Assembly: GCA_031292455.1 (NCBI GenBank)
Contig: JARLHC010000039.1
Span: 1-33,409 of the forward strand
Length of the DNA stretch: 33,409 bases
Source: Ignavibacteriaceae bacterium
GTDB taxonomy: Bacteria; Bacteroidota; Ignavibacteria; Ignavibacteriales; Ignavibacteriaceae
Reading direction: 5' to 3'
Shown here: positions 1-8,302 of the stretch, one piece after another
Layout of the letters: each line of letters opens with the position of its first letter
Position numbering within the stretch: position 1 is the first letter of the stretch
Translations under genes and position numbers: made by a program
The notes under the pieces: generated by a model
Seen by the model: only the letters and a program-made list of their open reading frames with translations
Told to the model about the DNA's origin: nothing
Databases searched by the model: none

Positions 1-5
1 ATATA

Positions 6-79
6 GGCGCGTTCGTCTAGTGGCTTAGGACGCCGCCCTCTCAAGGCGGAGATCACGGGTTCGACTCCCGTACGCGCTA
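6..79 (+). tRNA. tRNA-Glu (anticodon CUC)
   Basis: A full cloverleaf can be folded by eye. The acceptor strands are 6-12 and 72-78, with a G-U pair at the end. The D stem is GTC/GAC (15-17 and 29-31). The anticodon stem CCGCC/GGCGG (33-37 and 45-49) encloses the loop CTCTCAA, which puts anticodon CTC at 40-42. The T stem ACGGG/CCCGT (55-59 and 67-71) encloses the loop TTCGACT. The discriminator is A79 and no CCA is encoded. The CUC anticodon reads GAG, so this is a Glu acceptor. A second tRNA-Glu with a UUC anticodon is expected elsewhere in the genome. Confidence 0.95.
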
Positions 80-141
80 CTAGCCACATAATCCAAATCC
101 CCCTAATTTATCCCCTCGTTTTCTGAGAAAATAGGTTCTTT

Positions 142-603
142 TTATTTAGCCGTTGTTGGTTCACCCGATTTCAAAATCCCCCTGTCTGTTTTTACTTTTG
201 GTCTTTTGAATTGATAAATTACAAATATTATGGCCGCAAAAAGTAATGTCTCTTTTAAAAAGATAATCGAATATCCTGCTTCCCAAAAATTCCATACTAT
301 TCCTGCCTTATGGTTCATTTTATACATCATGTAAACTCCCGATGAACCTATAAGCATCTGAACAAATAAAGCTATTTTCGGAGTTAATAACCAAAGGAAT
401 CCAACATACAACGGCATCCTTTCATACCAGTGCGTATAATGAAATTGAGCTGATTTTGCAGGGTCTACACGTAAATTCTGTGAAAGCTCGTAGTATTCTT
501 TTGGATCCCCGGCAAATGTCGAAATGTTTTGCCCCTGATATAAAGCTGATACTCCAAACCAAAGCACCAGCCTAAATGCGAACGCCAGTAGTACTATCTT
601 CAT
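142..603 (-). CDS. small membrane protein resembling the N-terminal half of a GT-C glycosyltransferase
   Basis: The protein has 153 residues and several hydrophobic segments (about 1-22, 65-95 and 105-130). The N-terminus resembles GT-C/PMT-type glycosyltransferases: a first membrane helix, then a loop with GDPKEYYELSQNL (about 32-44), then ERMPLYVGFLWLL (about 61-73) and a KETLLF segment (about 117-122) in the place of the TETLF-like segment of that family. GT-C enzymes are usually above 400 residues, so this is far too short to be complete. The tail is charged and soluble. It starts 32 bases inside the end of the upstream minus-strand gene, so translation is probably coupled. The family link is pattern recognition and not certain; it could also be an unrelated small membrane protein. 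Confidence 0.55.
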   Translation of the reverse strand: MKIVLLAFAFRLVLWFGVSALYQGQNISTFAGDPKEYYELSQNLRVDPAKSAQFHYTHWYERMPLYVGFLWLLTPKIALFVQMLIGSSGVYMMYKMNHKAGIVWNFWEAGYSIIFLKETLLFAAIIFVIYQFKRPKVKTDRGILKSGEPTTAK

Positions 604-961
604 TAAATACCGTTAATAATATTAAAGGGGTCATTATATCCCGGTACCGTGACATTGTTCCCCACGATCCGGAATGTGCGTAAACTATTACTACTACAAT
701 GCAAAATAGAAAATCCCATGATACTATCTCTACTTTTCGTATAAACATGAATATTAATACTATATAACCGAATGCGAATAAAGGGAAAACAAATGCTAAC
801 TTATCCCATACGCTGTATATGAATAATGGTCTGAAGAATTCCATCAATCCTTGCGTAAATGTAAATCGTTGGGTAAAATTATATTGCATCATCCCCCCCC
901 CAAAAGATTGGAATGGCAGTATTACTAAAAACATTAAGACTATTTTCTTAAAATCTTTCAT
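572..961 (-). CDS. small membrane protein resembling the C-terminal half of a GT-C glycosyltransferase; contains a G9 tract
   Basis: The protein has 129 residues: a hydrophobic N-terminal segment (about 5-20), two or three further membrane segments (about 50-75 and 83-95), and a late SRYRDIMTPLILL stretch (about 104-116). That stretch resembles the 'RYrlP..P' region near the end of GT-C/PMT-type membrane glycosyltransferases. It is transcribed before the gene at 142-603 and overlaps its start. Nine consecutive G on the coding strand (893-901) encode Gly22-Gly24 and are followed directly by two ATG codons, so the true start could instead be just after the tract. A one-base slip would change the frame. 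Function is unproven. Confidence 0.5.
   Translation of the reverse strand: MKDFKKIVLMFLVILPFQSFGGGMMQYNFTQRFTFTQGLMEFFRPLFIYSVWDKLAFVFPLFAFGYIVLIFMFIRKVEIVSWDFLFCIVVVIVYAHSGSWGTMSRYRDIMTPLILLTVFNEDSTTGVRI
893..901 (-). repeat. G9 homopolymer tract inside a coding region
   Basis: The plus strand has nine C in a row (893-901), which is G9 on the coding strand of the minus-strand membrane gene. It lies about 60 bases after the start codon and just before ATGATG. Such tracts in AT-rich genomes are prone to strand slippage. Confidence 0.85.
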
Positions 962-1211
962 GTAAGTGCTTGATTTATTATGCTCTTACAAACTTGATAA
1001 AAAAAACAGCTTAAATCAATCTCTAATATTCTTTTTCCCGTTTTTAATACCTTTTTTTTATTCATTAATCCGTTTATTATTCTTAATATAATATAATTAT
1101 TAAAAGGGATTAATACTTCTTTCATCCATTCGGGCTATTTCCCTTATACATAATCCTCTGCATATTTAGTATGGACAGTAATATTTCCTGATATTATTTA
1201 TTGAGATAATT
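962..1211. other. AT-rich divergent intergenic region
   Basis: About 250 bases separate the divergent starts at 961 (minus) and 1212 (plus). They are very AT-rich with T and A runs. This region must hold promoters for both directions, but I could not identify a clear TTG/TAnnTTTG pair of the Bacteroidota type. Confidence 0.4.
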
Positions 1212-3950
1212 ATGAAGAAAAAACTTAATGTCCCTTTAACTGATGACAAACAGGCTGAAGAAGAACTCAACTTCAGAAATATTCTATTAACTACTCAGCT
1301 TGAAACTTCAATAGACGGCATCCTTGTAGTGGATGAAAACGATATCATCTTATCATATAACCGCCGATTCGTAGAAATGATGTCTATCCCCCGGAAGCTT
1401 ATTGAAACTAAAAACGATGTACTGGTTCTTAAATTTGTAACTGAAAGGATGATGGATCCCGGCCAGTTTCTTCAACGCGTTAAGCATCTCAACGAATATA
1501 AGCATGAAACCAGCAGGGAGGAGATCATTCTCAAAGACGGAAAGGTGTTCGACCGGTATTCATCTCCAATGTTCGGGAAGGATGATCAGTATTACGGACG
1601 AGTATGGTATTTCCGTGACATTACAGAACGTAAACAGACTGAACTCGAATTGTTAAATGAAAAGAATCAATTAAAAACTATCATCGATTCTTCCCCGATT
1701 TCAATTTGGTTTAAAGATACTAAGAATAATTTACTCCGCGTAAATGAGGCCGCTGCTAAGATTGCTAACCTTCCGGTTCAGGATGTGCAGGGCCACTCTG
1801 TAGATGAAATATTCCCGAATGAATCTGTAGAGTATTTTCAGGATGATATGGAAGTTATTAACTCTGGTAAACCTAAATTAGGAGTTATTGAATCGGCCAC
1901 TGCAAAGGGTAAAATTACATGGCTCAAAACTGATAAAGTACCCTGGTTTGATAAGGACGGGAACGTTGCCGGTATTATTACTTTTGCTATCGATATTACA
2001 GATCGAATGGCCTCTGAAAAAAAAATCATTAGCTCTGAATTGCGGTATCGCCGTCTCTTTGAATCGGCGAAAGATGGCATATTAATTCTTGATTTCGAAA
2101 GTGGTGAGATTATGGATGTAAATCCATATTTAATTGAAATGCTGGGATATTCTAACAAAGAATTGCTTGGAAAAGAACTGTGGCAGATCGGAGTTTTCAA
2201 AAATATTGTCGCTTCTAAAAACGCATTTATTGAATTACAGAAAGCGGAATATATTCGCTTCGATGATATACCATTTGAAACAAAAAAGAGAAAAAAAATC
2301 AATGTCGAGTTTGTAAGCAATGTTTATGAGGTAGAAAATAAAAAAGTAATCCAATGCAATATCCGGGATATCACGGAACGCAAAAAAGCTGAAGAAAAAT
2401 TACAAATGCTTGCCCATTCAATCGCTAGTATTCAGGAGTGTGTCTCAATAACCGATAATAAGGACAGGATTATTTTTGTTAATGATGCGTTTCTAAAAAC
2501 TTATGGATATTCAAGAGATGAATTAATCGGAGCTCACATTCACATTTTGCAGCCGGATGATGTCAAAATAAAGATTGGCTATCAAATACTATCGCACTCA
2601 ATTAACGGCGGCTGGAAAGGTGAAGTAATAAATCAGCGGAAAGATGGATCCCTTTTCCCGATTTATCTGTCAACTTCGGTAATTAAAGATAATGAAGGAA
2701 ATCCAATGGCTTTGATTGGTGTGGCTGCCGATATTTCAAGTCAGAAACTGGCCAGGGAAGAATTAATTCATGCCAAGGAAAAAGCCGAAGAGATGAACCG
2801 CCTTAAGTCCTCATTTCTTAACAACATGAGCCACGAACTTCGCACCCCTTTAATCGGGATACTGGGATTTACTGATATTCTTGAAGCTGAAATTGTCGAT
2901 CCGGAGCATAGGAAAATGATCTCATTAATTCGTAGCGGTGGGAAAAGATTATCTGATACATTGAATCTGATCCTCGATTTGTCTAAAACTGAAGCTGAAA
3001 ATTTATCGCTTGAAATAAAACCCTCTAATCTCTCAGAATTAACAAAAATGCGGGTTGCAAATTATGAGGGTGCTGCAATAATCAATGGTTTGTCTCTGAA
3101 AACTGTTATAAATTTTGATAACTTTTATATCAATACTAATGAAAGATTATATTCTCAAATATTGGATAATCTTGTAAATAATGCTATTAAGTTTACAGAT
3201 AAAGGCGGAATTGGGGTTATTCTTGACAAAGAAATTAAAACTATCGATGGAAAATCTGAAAGTTTTGCTGTTCTTAAAGTAATTGATTCTGGAATTGGAA
3301 TAGAAAAAGAAAATTATAAACTTATTTTTGAGGAATATCGCCAGGTGAGCGAAGGTCTTAGCCGTTCTTTTCAGGGTTCCGGGCTGGGATTAACAGTAAC
3401 TAAAAAATTTGTCGAGAAATTGGGTGGTATAATATCTGTAGAAAGTAAAGTGGGCTCAGGATCTACTTTTACCGTTAAATTACCTGCCGGAAATATCCCT
3501 TCTGATGTTATTTTAACTGTCAATGAAAATAAAATCACCACCGTTCCTGAAATTAAAACGGTTCCCCCGGTTGATCTTCCCAATGTTCTGATGGTCGATG
3601 ATGATCTTCCCACTTTTAATGTCTCTGCGATGTTTTTGAAGAATATTTGCAGGCTTGAGTATGCTGCAAATGGACTCGACTCTATAGATGCGGTAAAGAA
3701 AAACAAGTTCGATTTAATATTATTGGATATTAACCTCGGTTATGGAATGAATGGTCTGTCTGCCTTAAAGGAAATAAGAAATGTGCCGGGATATGAAAAG
3801 ATTCCGGCTGTCGCTGTATCTGCTTATTCAATGTCCGGGGATAAGGAAATTTTCCTGAATGCCGGGTGCGATTATTATTTGTCTAAACCATTTGAGAAAA
3901 CTGAGCTGCAAAACCTGGTCTCCGGAATTTTAAACCGCTCCCATGGTTAA
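1212..3950 (+). CDS. soluble PAS-rich hybrid sensor histidine kinase
   Basis: The protein has 912 residues and no signal peptide or membrane segment, so it is a cytoplasmic sensor. There are four PAS-type domains at about 22-141, 150-272, 278-392 and 398-518; each ends in the usual D-I-(T/S)-x-(R/Q)-K-like joint. A short coiled linker leads to a HisKA domain with NMSHELRTPL and phospho-His541. The HATPase domain follows with N-box NNAIKF, DSGIGI and GSGLGL. A C-terminal receiver (about 790-912) has VDDD, phospho-acceptor Asp839 in LLDINL, and the conserved Lys in LSKPF. All residues for autophosphorylation and intramolecular transfer are present. The kinase-to-receiver half closely resembles that of the next gene. 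No dedicated output domain is fused. The signal is unknown. Confidence 0.93.
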   Translation: MKKKLNVPLTDDKQAEEELNFRNILLTTQLETSIDGILVVDENDIILSYNRRFVEMMSIPRKLIETKNDVLVLKFVTERMMDPGQFLQRVKHLNEYKHETSREEIILKDGKVFDRYSSPMFGKDDQYYGRVWYFRDITERKQTELELLNEKNQLKTIIDSSPISIWFKDTKNNLLRVNEAAAKIANLPVQDVQGHSVDEIFPNESVEYFQDDMEVINSGKPKLGVIESATAKGKITWLKTDKVPWFDKDGNVAGIITFAIDITDRMASEKKIISSELRYRRLFESAKDGILILDFESGEIMDVNPYLIEMLGYSNKELLGKELWQIGVFKNIVASKNAFIELQKAEYIRFDDIPFETKKRKKINVEFVSNVYEVENKKVIQCNIRDITERKKAEEKLQMLAHSIASIQECVSITDNKDRIIFVNDAFLKTYGYSRDELIGAHIHILQPDDVKIKIGYQILSHSINGGWKGEVINQRKDGSLFPIYLSTSVIKDNEGNPMALIGVAADISSQKLAREELIHAKEKAEEMNRLKSSFLNNMSHELRTPLIGILGFTDILEAEIVDPEHRKMISLIRSGGKRLSDTLNLILDLSKTEAENLSLEIKPSNLSELTKMRVANYEGAAIINGLSLKTVINFDNFYINTNERLYSQILDNLVNNAIKFTDKGGIGVILDKEIKTIDGKSESFAVLKVIDSGIGIEKENYKLIFEEYRQVSEGLSRSFQGSGLGLTVTKKFVEKLGGIISVESKVGSGSTFTVKLPAGNIPSDVILTVNENKITTVPEIKTVPPVDLPNVLMVDDDLPTFNVSAMFLKNICRLEYAANGLDSIDAVKKNKFDLILLDINLGYGMNGLSALKEIRNVPGYEKIPAVAVSAYSMSGDKEIFLNAGCDYYLSKPFEKTELQNLVSGILNRSHG

Positions 3951-4264
3951 AAATTTTAGGATTTATTGTATTTAATCCCTTCTGGGTTAAAATAAATTAA
4001 TAATTTATCCCCGACGGTTTTTCATTCTCTTTATTATATTGCCCTTGAAGTTTTTAGTGTTTATTTTTGCCTAATTTCTATATAACTTAACTAAATAAAA
4101 TGTAAGCTGATTTTTTCATTATCCCTCCTTTTTAATCCTTTTTAATCCTTTTTAAGGTTTATTCATGATTAATTTCTTCTAAAGAGGGATAACAGTTAAA
4201 GAAAATTTATATATAATTAAATATTTGATTCTGATATCATAATTAATAATAAATAGGGATAATA
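3951..4264. other. 314-base intergenic region between the paired kinases
   Basis: No coding region was seen. A weak inverted repeat, TTTAATCCC/GGGTTAAA around 3971-3991, might end the upstream transcript. A short tandem repeat lies at about 4127-4156. The last 60 bases are AT-rich and probably carry the promoter of the next kinase. Confidence 0.4.
4127..4156 (+). repeat. short tandem repeat, unit CCTTTTTAAT
   Basis: Nearly three copies of a 10-base unit (CCTTTTTAAT, CCTTTTTAAT, CCTTTTTAAG) lie about 110 bases upstream of the second kinase. The 10-base period is close to one helical turn, so direct protein binding on one face is possible. It may equally be a low-complexity accident. Confidence 0.7.
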
Positions 4265-6619
4265 GTGGGACTAATGCTGCACAAACTTCGTATTTTAATT
4301 GCGGAAGATCTTCTGTCTGATATTGAACTTGCTAAAAGAGAAATTAATAATTCCGGATTTGAGTGCGAATGCAGTGTTGTTCAGACAGAAAGTGATTTTC
4401 TTGATGCCCTTAAAACTTTTAACCCTGAATTAATTCTCTCGGCCTATTCTATGTCCCGGTTCGATGGTATGCTGGCTCTCAATTTAACCAAGAAATTTGA
4501 TCCCTCTCTTCCTTTTATAATAATTACTCGCTCAACGAATGAAGAAACTGTCGTTGAATGCATGAAGGCAGGCGCGGATGACTATGTTATTAAAGAACAT
4601 ATTTCCAGATTAGGACCTGCTATAAAGTCAGTATTAAAAAAGAAAAAAAATGAGAAGGATAGGGAAATCTTCAAAGAAGCCCTTTTTGAAAGTGAACGAA
4701 AATTCCGGAATCTGTTTGAACATTCGCCAATAGGTATTTCTATGACCGGACTCGACGGTTCATTAATCTCTAATAAGGCATATTGCGAAATCGTTGGTTA
4801 TTCTCAAAATGAGCTGAATACAAAAAGATGGCAGGACATAGCTCATCCTGACGATCTTCAAATGATCTCTCAAAAGCTTCAGGCATTGCTTAAAAAAGAA
4901 GTCGATTATATACGTTATGAAAGAAGGTACATTCATAAGAACGGAGATACCATTTGGGTTGATGGCTCTATTTGTCTCCAGTTAAATAAAGATGGCAAAC
5001 CTCAGTTTTTTATTGTGTCTGCAATTGATATTTCTGATCGGAAAAGGACGGAAGATAAATTAAACACTCTGAATAATGCAATAGAACAAAGCCCGGTTAC
5101 AATCGTTATTACCAAACCGGATGGTTCTATCGAGTATGTTAATCCTAAATTTTATGAAATTACAGGATATTCTTCTCAGGAGGTCATTGGAAAGAATCCT
5201 CGGATATTACAATCAGGAGATAAACCAAAACAGGAATATGAGGAATTATGGAATATTATCCTATCCGGGAATACCTGGCAGGGCGAATTTCATAATAAAA
5301 AGAAAAACGGTGAACTCTATTGGGAAGATGCAATTATTTCTCCTATTTTGGATAACAAGGGAAATATTACTCACTTCGTCGGTATTAAAGATGATATTAC
5401 TGAAAAGAAAAAAATGATGGGCGATCTTATTGCTGCTAAAGATAAAGCCGAAGAAATGAGCAGACTTAAGTCTTCACTTTTGAATAATATGAGCCATGAA
5501 TTGCGTACTCCATTAATCGGTATTCTGGGATTTGCAGAAATATTGGAATCTGAAATTGAAGATCCGGATTTACTTAATATGATCCACCAGATCCATAAAG
5601 GTGGCAAAAGACTCTCCGAAACTTTGAATCTGATTCTTGATTTGTCAAAGATTCAATCAGAAAAATTAACTGTCGAATACAAAATTTTTAATCTTGCGGA
5701 TGTTACTAAGCAAAGAATTGCAATTTATGAAGGAGCAGCTAAAGTTAAAGGCCTCGCGTTAACAACTATTATTAAAGATGAAAACATTTTTGTCAACACA
5801 GATGAAAAGATTTTCTCACAGATTTTGGATAACCTTGTAAATAATGCTATTAAATTCACTAATACCGGCGGTATAAAGGTTATCCTGGATAAACAAATTG
5901 TTTCTGGAAATGGGCTGCAGGAAAGTTATGCTATTCTTAAAGTCGCTGATACTGGTATCGGGATATCTGAAGAAAACTTTGAACTTATTTTTGAAGAATA
6001 CCGGCAGGTCAGCGAAGGATTAAACCGGACATTTCAGGGTTCAGGATTAGGATTAAATATAACTAAAAAATTTGTTGAGAAACTTGGCGGTAAAGTGACT
6101 GTTGAAAGTAAATTAGGAAAAGGATCTACTTTCACGGTTGCACTGCCTTCAGTTATTATGCACCCTGAAATGAGTTTGGCAGACAATGTTAATGCTAATA
6201 CTCCGGAGTCCCTCTCTCAATTTCAAGAAACACAATTAAAAAATCTGCCTAAATTTCTGTTGGTTGACGATGATACCGATACATACCTTGTAACCAAGAT
6301 ATTTCTGAAAAATATTTGCATTCTCGACCATTCTACTACAGGGCTTGAAGCAATTGATGCTGTTAAGAAGAATTTGTATAATATTATTTTAATGGATATA
6401 AATCTTGGATATGGTATGGATGGACTTTCAGCTCTTAAGGAGATAAGGAAAGTTCCCGGGTACCAGAAAATTCCTGTCGTTGCATTTACTGCTTATGCGA
6501 TGAAAAAAGATAAAGAATATTTTATTAATGATGGGTGCGATTATTATCTGTCAAAACCATTTGAGAAAAACGATCTATTGAACATGGTATCAGGTATCTT
6601 AGACAATTCTTCTGCTTGA
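4265..6619 (+). CDS. hybrid histidine kinase with degenerate N-terminal receiver
   Basis: The protein has 784 residues with no membrane segment. Domain order is receiver (about 7-125), PAS (about 140-262), PAS (about 268-386), HisKA with NMSHELRTPL and His411, HATPase with NNAIKF, DTGIGI and GSGLGL, then a C-terminal receiver (about 660-784) with VDDD, Asp711 and LSKPF. The first receiver keeps the acidic pocket (AED, 13-15) and the conserved Lys in VIKE. At the phospho-acceptor position it reads LILSAYSM, with Ala60 (codon GCC) where this subfamily has LSDYSM, so it probably cannot be phosphorylated. The start is GTG at 4265 with AGGG six bases upstream; ATG at 4274 is an alternative that loses three residues. 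The kinase half is a close paralogue of the preceding gene. It probably acts as an integrator in the same signalling circuit. Confidence 0.93.
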   Translation: MGLMLHKLRILIAEDLLSDIELAKREINNSGFECECSVVQTESDFLDALKTFNPELILSAYSMSRFDGMLALNLTKKFDPSLPFIIITRSTNEETVVECMKAGADDYVIKEHISRLGPAIKSVLKKKKNEKDREIFKEALFESERKFRNLFEHSPIGISMTGLDGSLISNKAYCEIVGYSQNELNTKRWQDIAHPDDLQMISQKLQALLKKEVDYIRYERRYIHKNGDTIWVDGSICLQLNKDGKPQFFIVSAIDISDRKRTEDKLNTLNNAIEQSPVTIVITKPDGSIEYVNPKFYEITGYSSQEVIGKNPRILQSGDKPKQEYEELWNIILSGNTWQGEFHNKKKNGELYWEDAIISPILDNKGNITHFVGIKDDITEKKKMMGDLIAAKDKAEEMSRLKSSLLNNMSHELRTPLIGILGFAEILESEIEDPDLLNMIHQIHKGGKRLSETLNLILDLSKIQSEKLTVEYKIFNLADVTKQRIAIYEGAAKVKGLALTTIIKDENIFVNTDEKIFSQILDNLVNNAIKFTNTGGIKVILDKQIVSGNGLQESYAILKVADTGIGISEENFELIFEEYRQVSEGLNRTFQGSGLGLNITKKFVEKLGGKVTVESKLGKGSTFTVALPSVIMHPEMSLADNVNANTPESLSQFQETQLKNLPKFLLVDDDTDTYLVTKIFLKNICILDHSTTGLEAIDAVKKNLYNIILMDINLGYGMDGLSALKEIRKVPGYQKIPVVAFTAYAMKKDKEYFINDGCDYYLSKPFEKNDLLNMVSGILDNSSA

Positions 6620-6795
6620 AATATCTGAATATCTTTCTTGCTATTTCGAATTAAGTATTCAATCGTGAACTTTGTACTCCGTTTCTACATTTTCAATTGT
6701 ATAATTTAGCTTTGCTTTAACCAATGTAATCTTCCCGGTTTCCGGATAAGATTTTAAAAGCAGAATCATTCATATATCTGAAAATATAAATATAA

Positions 6796-6826
6796 AAAAG
6801 CCGCCTGTATTAATTAGGCGGCTTTT
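6796..6826. terminator. bidirectional intrinsic terminator
   Basis: A perfect 11-bp inverted repeat, AAAAGCCGCCT/AGGCGGCTTTT, has a 9-base loop. It is flanked by A and T runs, so it works as a terminator on both strands. It sits between the convergent ends of the second hybrid kinase (plus) and the secreted protein gene (minus). Confidence 0.92.
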
Positions 6827-6849
6827 CAATAATAATAATTCAGAGACTA

Positions 6850-8166
6850 TTACTTTAATAAAGTCATTTTCTTTACTTGTGAAAAGTTGTCAGTCTCAAG
6901 TTTATAAATATAAAGACCTGAATTTAATCCTTCAGCATTGAAGTTAACAGTATATGAACCGGCTTCTTTGAATCCGGTTAGTAATGTTCTTACTTCCTGC
7001 CCTAAAAGGTTATATACTTTTAATGAAACATTACCTGCTTTGGCAATACTGAAATTAATTGTAGTTGATGGATTAAAAGGATTAGGGAAATTCTGATTTA
7101 ATCCAAATTGAACGGGTGCATTAAATTCAACTTCTACTGTCTTTGAATAAGAAAATGCTCCTGAGTAATCGACTTGTTTTAACCTGTAAGAATATTTTCC
7201 GACCACTGATAATTTGTCAGTGTATGAATAATTATGGATTTCAGTTGAAGTCCCATTTCCATTAATGTTAGCGATTGTTGTGTAATTATCCTTTGATCCG
7301 CTTAATTTCCTCTGTACTTCAAATCCTTTATTATTTATTTCTGAAGCGGTGGACCATCTTAAATTTACATTATTATTAACGACTGAAGCTGAGAATGATG
7401 TTAACTCTACCGGGAGTACGTCACTCCACTGGGTGCCTACTATTAATCCATCTACTTGAACCGTAGGAGCATTGGATGCACTGCCTTGTCTAAAATTGAT
7501 TGAAGATATAGAAGATGGTGTAGCCAGACCTGTTATATCAGTTCCTGCCGATGTAGAAATAGTAGGGGTAGGTTCTGTACCACCTATGGTAGGACTTACG
7601 AATAGATCAACTTCGTCATCAGTTGTTGTCGTTGGGTTAAATTTATATTTGATCACTATTAAATAAGTCTGGTTAAAATTTAGCGGTTGATTGGTATATA
7701 CATATGAACCACCAGCACTATATTTCTCTAATCCGAAATCAAATGTATTGGTAGCGCTCGATCTGATTGCAGTTCTGCAAAAAAGATTGAATGTACCGCC
7801 ATCCGCGAAATGAACAAAATAATCCCCGGCTGCTGAAGCTGCTGAGCAATTAACTAGAAGTGAAGCATAAACGGCACCGCTGGAAAGGCTAGTACCAAGT
7901 AAATGAAAATCATCTTCTCCGGAAGTTCCTATTTGAACGGCTCCACCAACTCCTGTCCCAAACGAATAACCGGGATATGTAAGGCTTGTTGCAATTACTT
8001 GCATAGGGGTTGTACCGGCCCCTGATCCTGCTGTCCAGCCACCTTGGGTTACAAGATTACCAGTTGTATAACTAAAATTGTCTGAGAATAATACCTGGGA
8101 ATTAACTATTCCGCAAAATAAAAATGCTGAAAACAACACAATTAAGAAAGTATTTCTAAGTCGCAT
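6850..8166 (-). CDS. secreted protein with T9SS type A sorting domain
   Basis: The protein has 438 residues. An N-terminal Sec signal peptide (MRLRNTFLIVLFSAFLFCG, cleavage near NSQ) is followed by a beta-rich region (about 25-245) of Gly/Ser/Thr-rich sequence resembling a LamG or jelly-roll fold. A fibronectin-III-like segment starts at VELTSFSASV (about 252). The T9SS type A sorting domain (about 352-438) begins with LNQNFPNPFNPSTTI and ends in KKMTLLK. It is therefore expected to be exported by Sec, cross the outer membrane by T9SS and be anchored or released by the PorU-type sortase encoded further on. The specific activity is unknown; a carbohydrate-binding or surface role is a guess. 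Confidence 0.88.
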   Translation of the reverse strand: MRLRNTFLIVLFSAFLFCGIVNSQVLFSDNFSYTTGNLVTQGGWTAGSGAGTTPMQVIATSLTYPGYSFGTGVGGAVQIGTSGEDDFHLLGTSLSSGAVYASLLVNCSAASAAGDYFVHFADGGTFNLFCRTAIRSSATNTFDFGLEKYSAGGSYVYTNQPLNFNQTYLIVIKYKFNPTTTTDDEVDLFVSPTIGGTEPTPTISTSAGTDITGLATPSSISSINFRQGSASNAPTVQVDGLIVGTQWSDVLPVELTSFSASVVNNNVNLRWSTASEINNKGFEVQRKLSGSKDNYTTIANINGNGTSTEIHNYSYTDKLSVVGKYSYRLKQVDYSGAFSYSKTVEVEFNAPVQFGLNQNFPNPFNPSTTINFSIAKAGNVSLKVYNLLGQEVRTLLTGFKEAGSYTVNFNAEGLNSGLYIYKLETDNFSQVKKMTLLK

Positions 8167-8302
8167 AATTGTTCCTGATTTGTTTTATGAATATTGTTGA
8201 TTTATAGAATAACAAATTATTATTTGTATATAATAGAAACAAGTAAAATCTACAGTTTTTATATACTAAATGTTTTTAATTGTTACTTAATCTTCTACAT
8301 AT

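Noticed and set aside
119-131. TTTTC/GAAAA hairpin followed by a T-rich stretch after the tRNA
   Set aside because: The stem has only five AT-rich pairs with a 3-base loop, which is too weak to call a terminator.
1838-2320. Minus-strand open frame of 160 codons
   Set aside because: It lies wholly within the PAS region of the first hybrid kinase and has no family-like motif of its own.
3971-3991. TTTAATCCC/GGGTTAAA inverted repeat after the first hybrid kinase
   Set aside because: The stem has a bulge and no T run after it; it was left as a note in the intergenic entry and not called a terminator.
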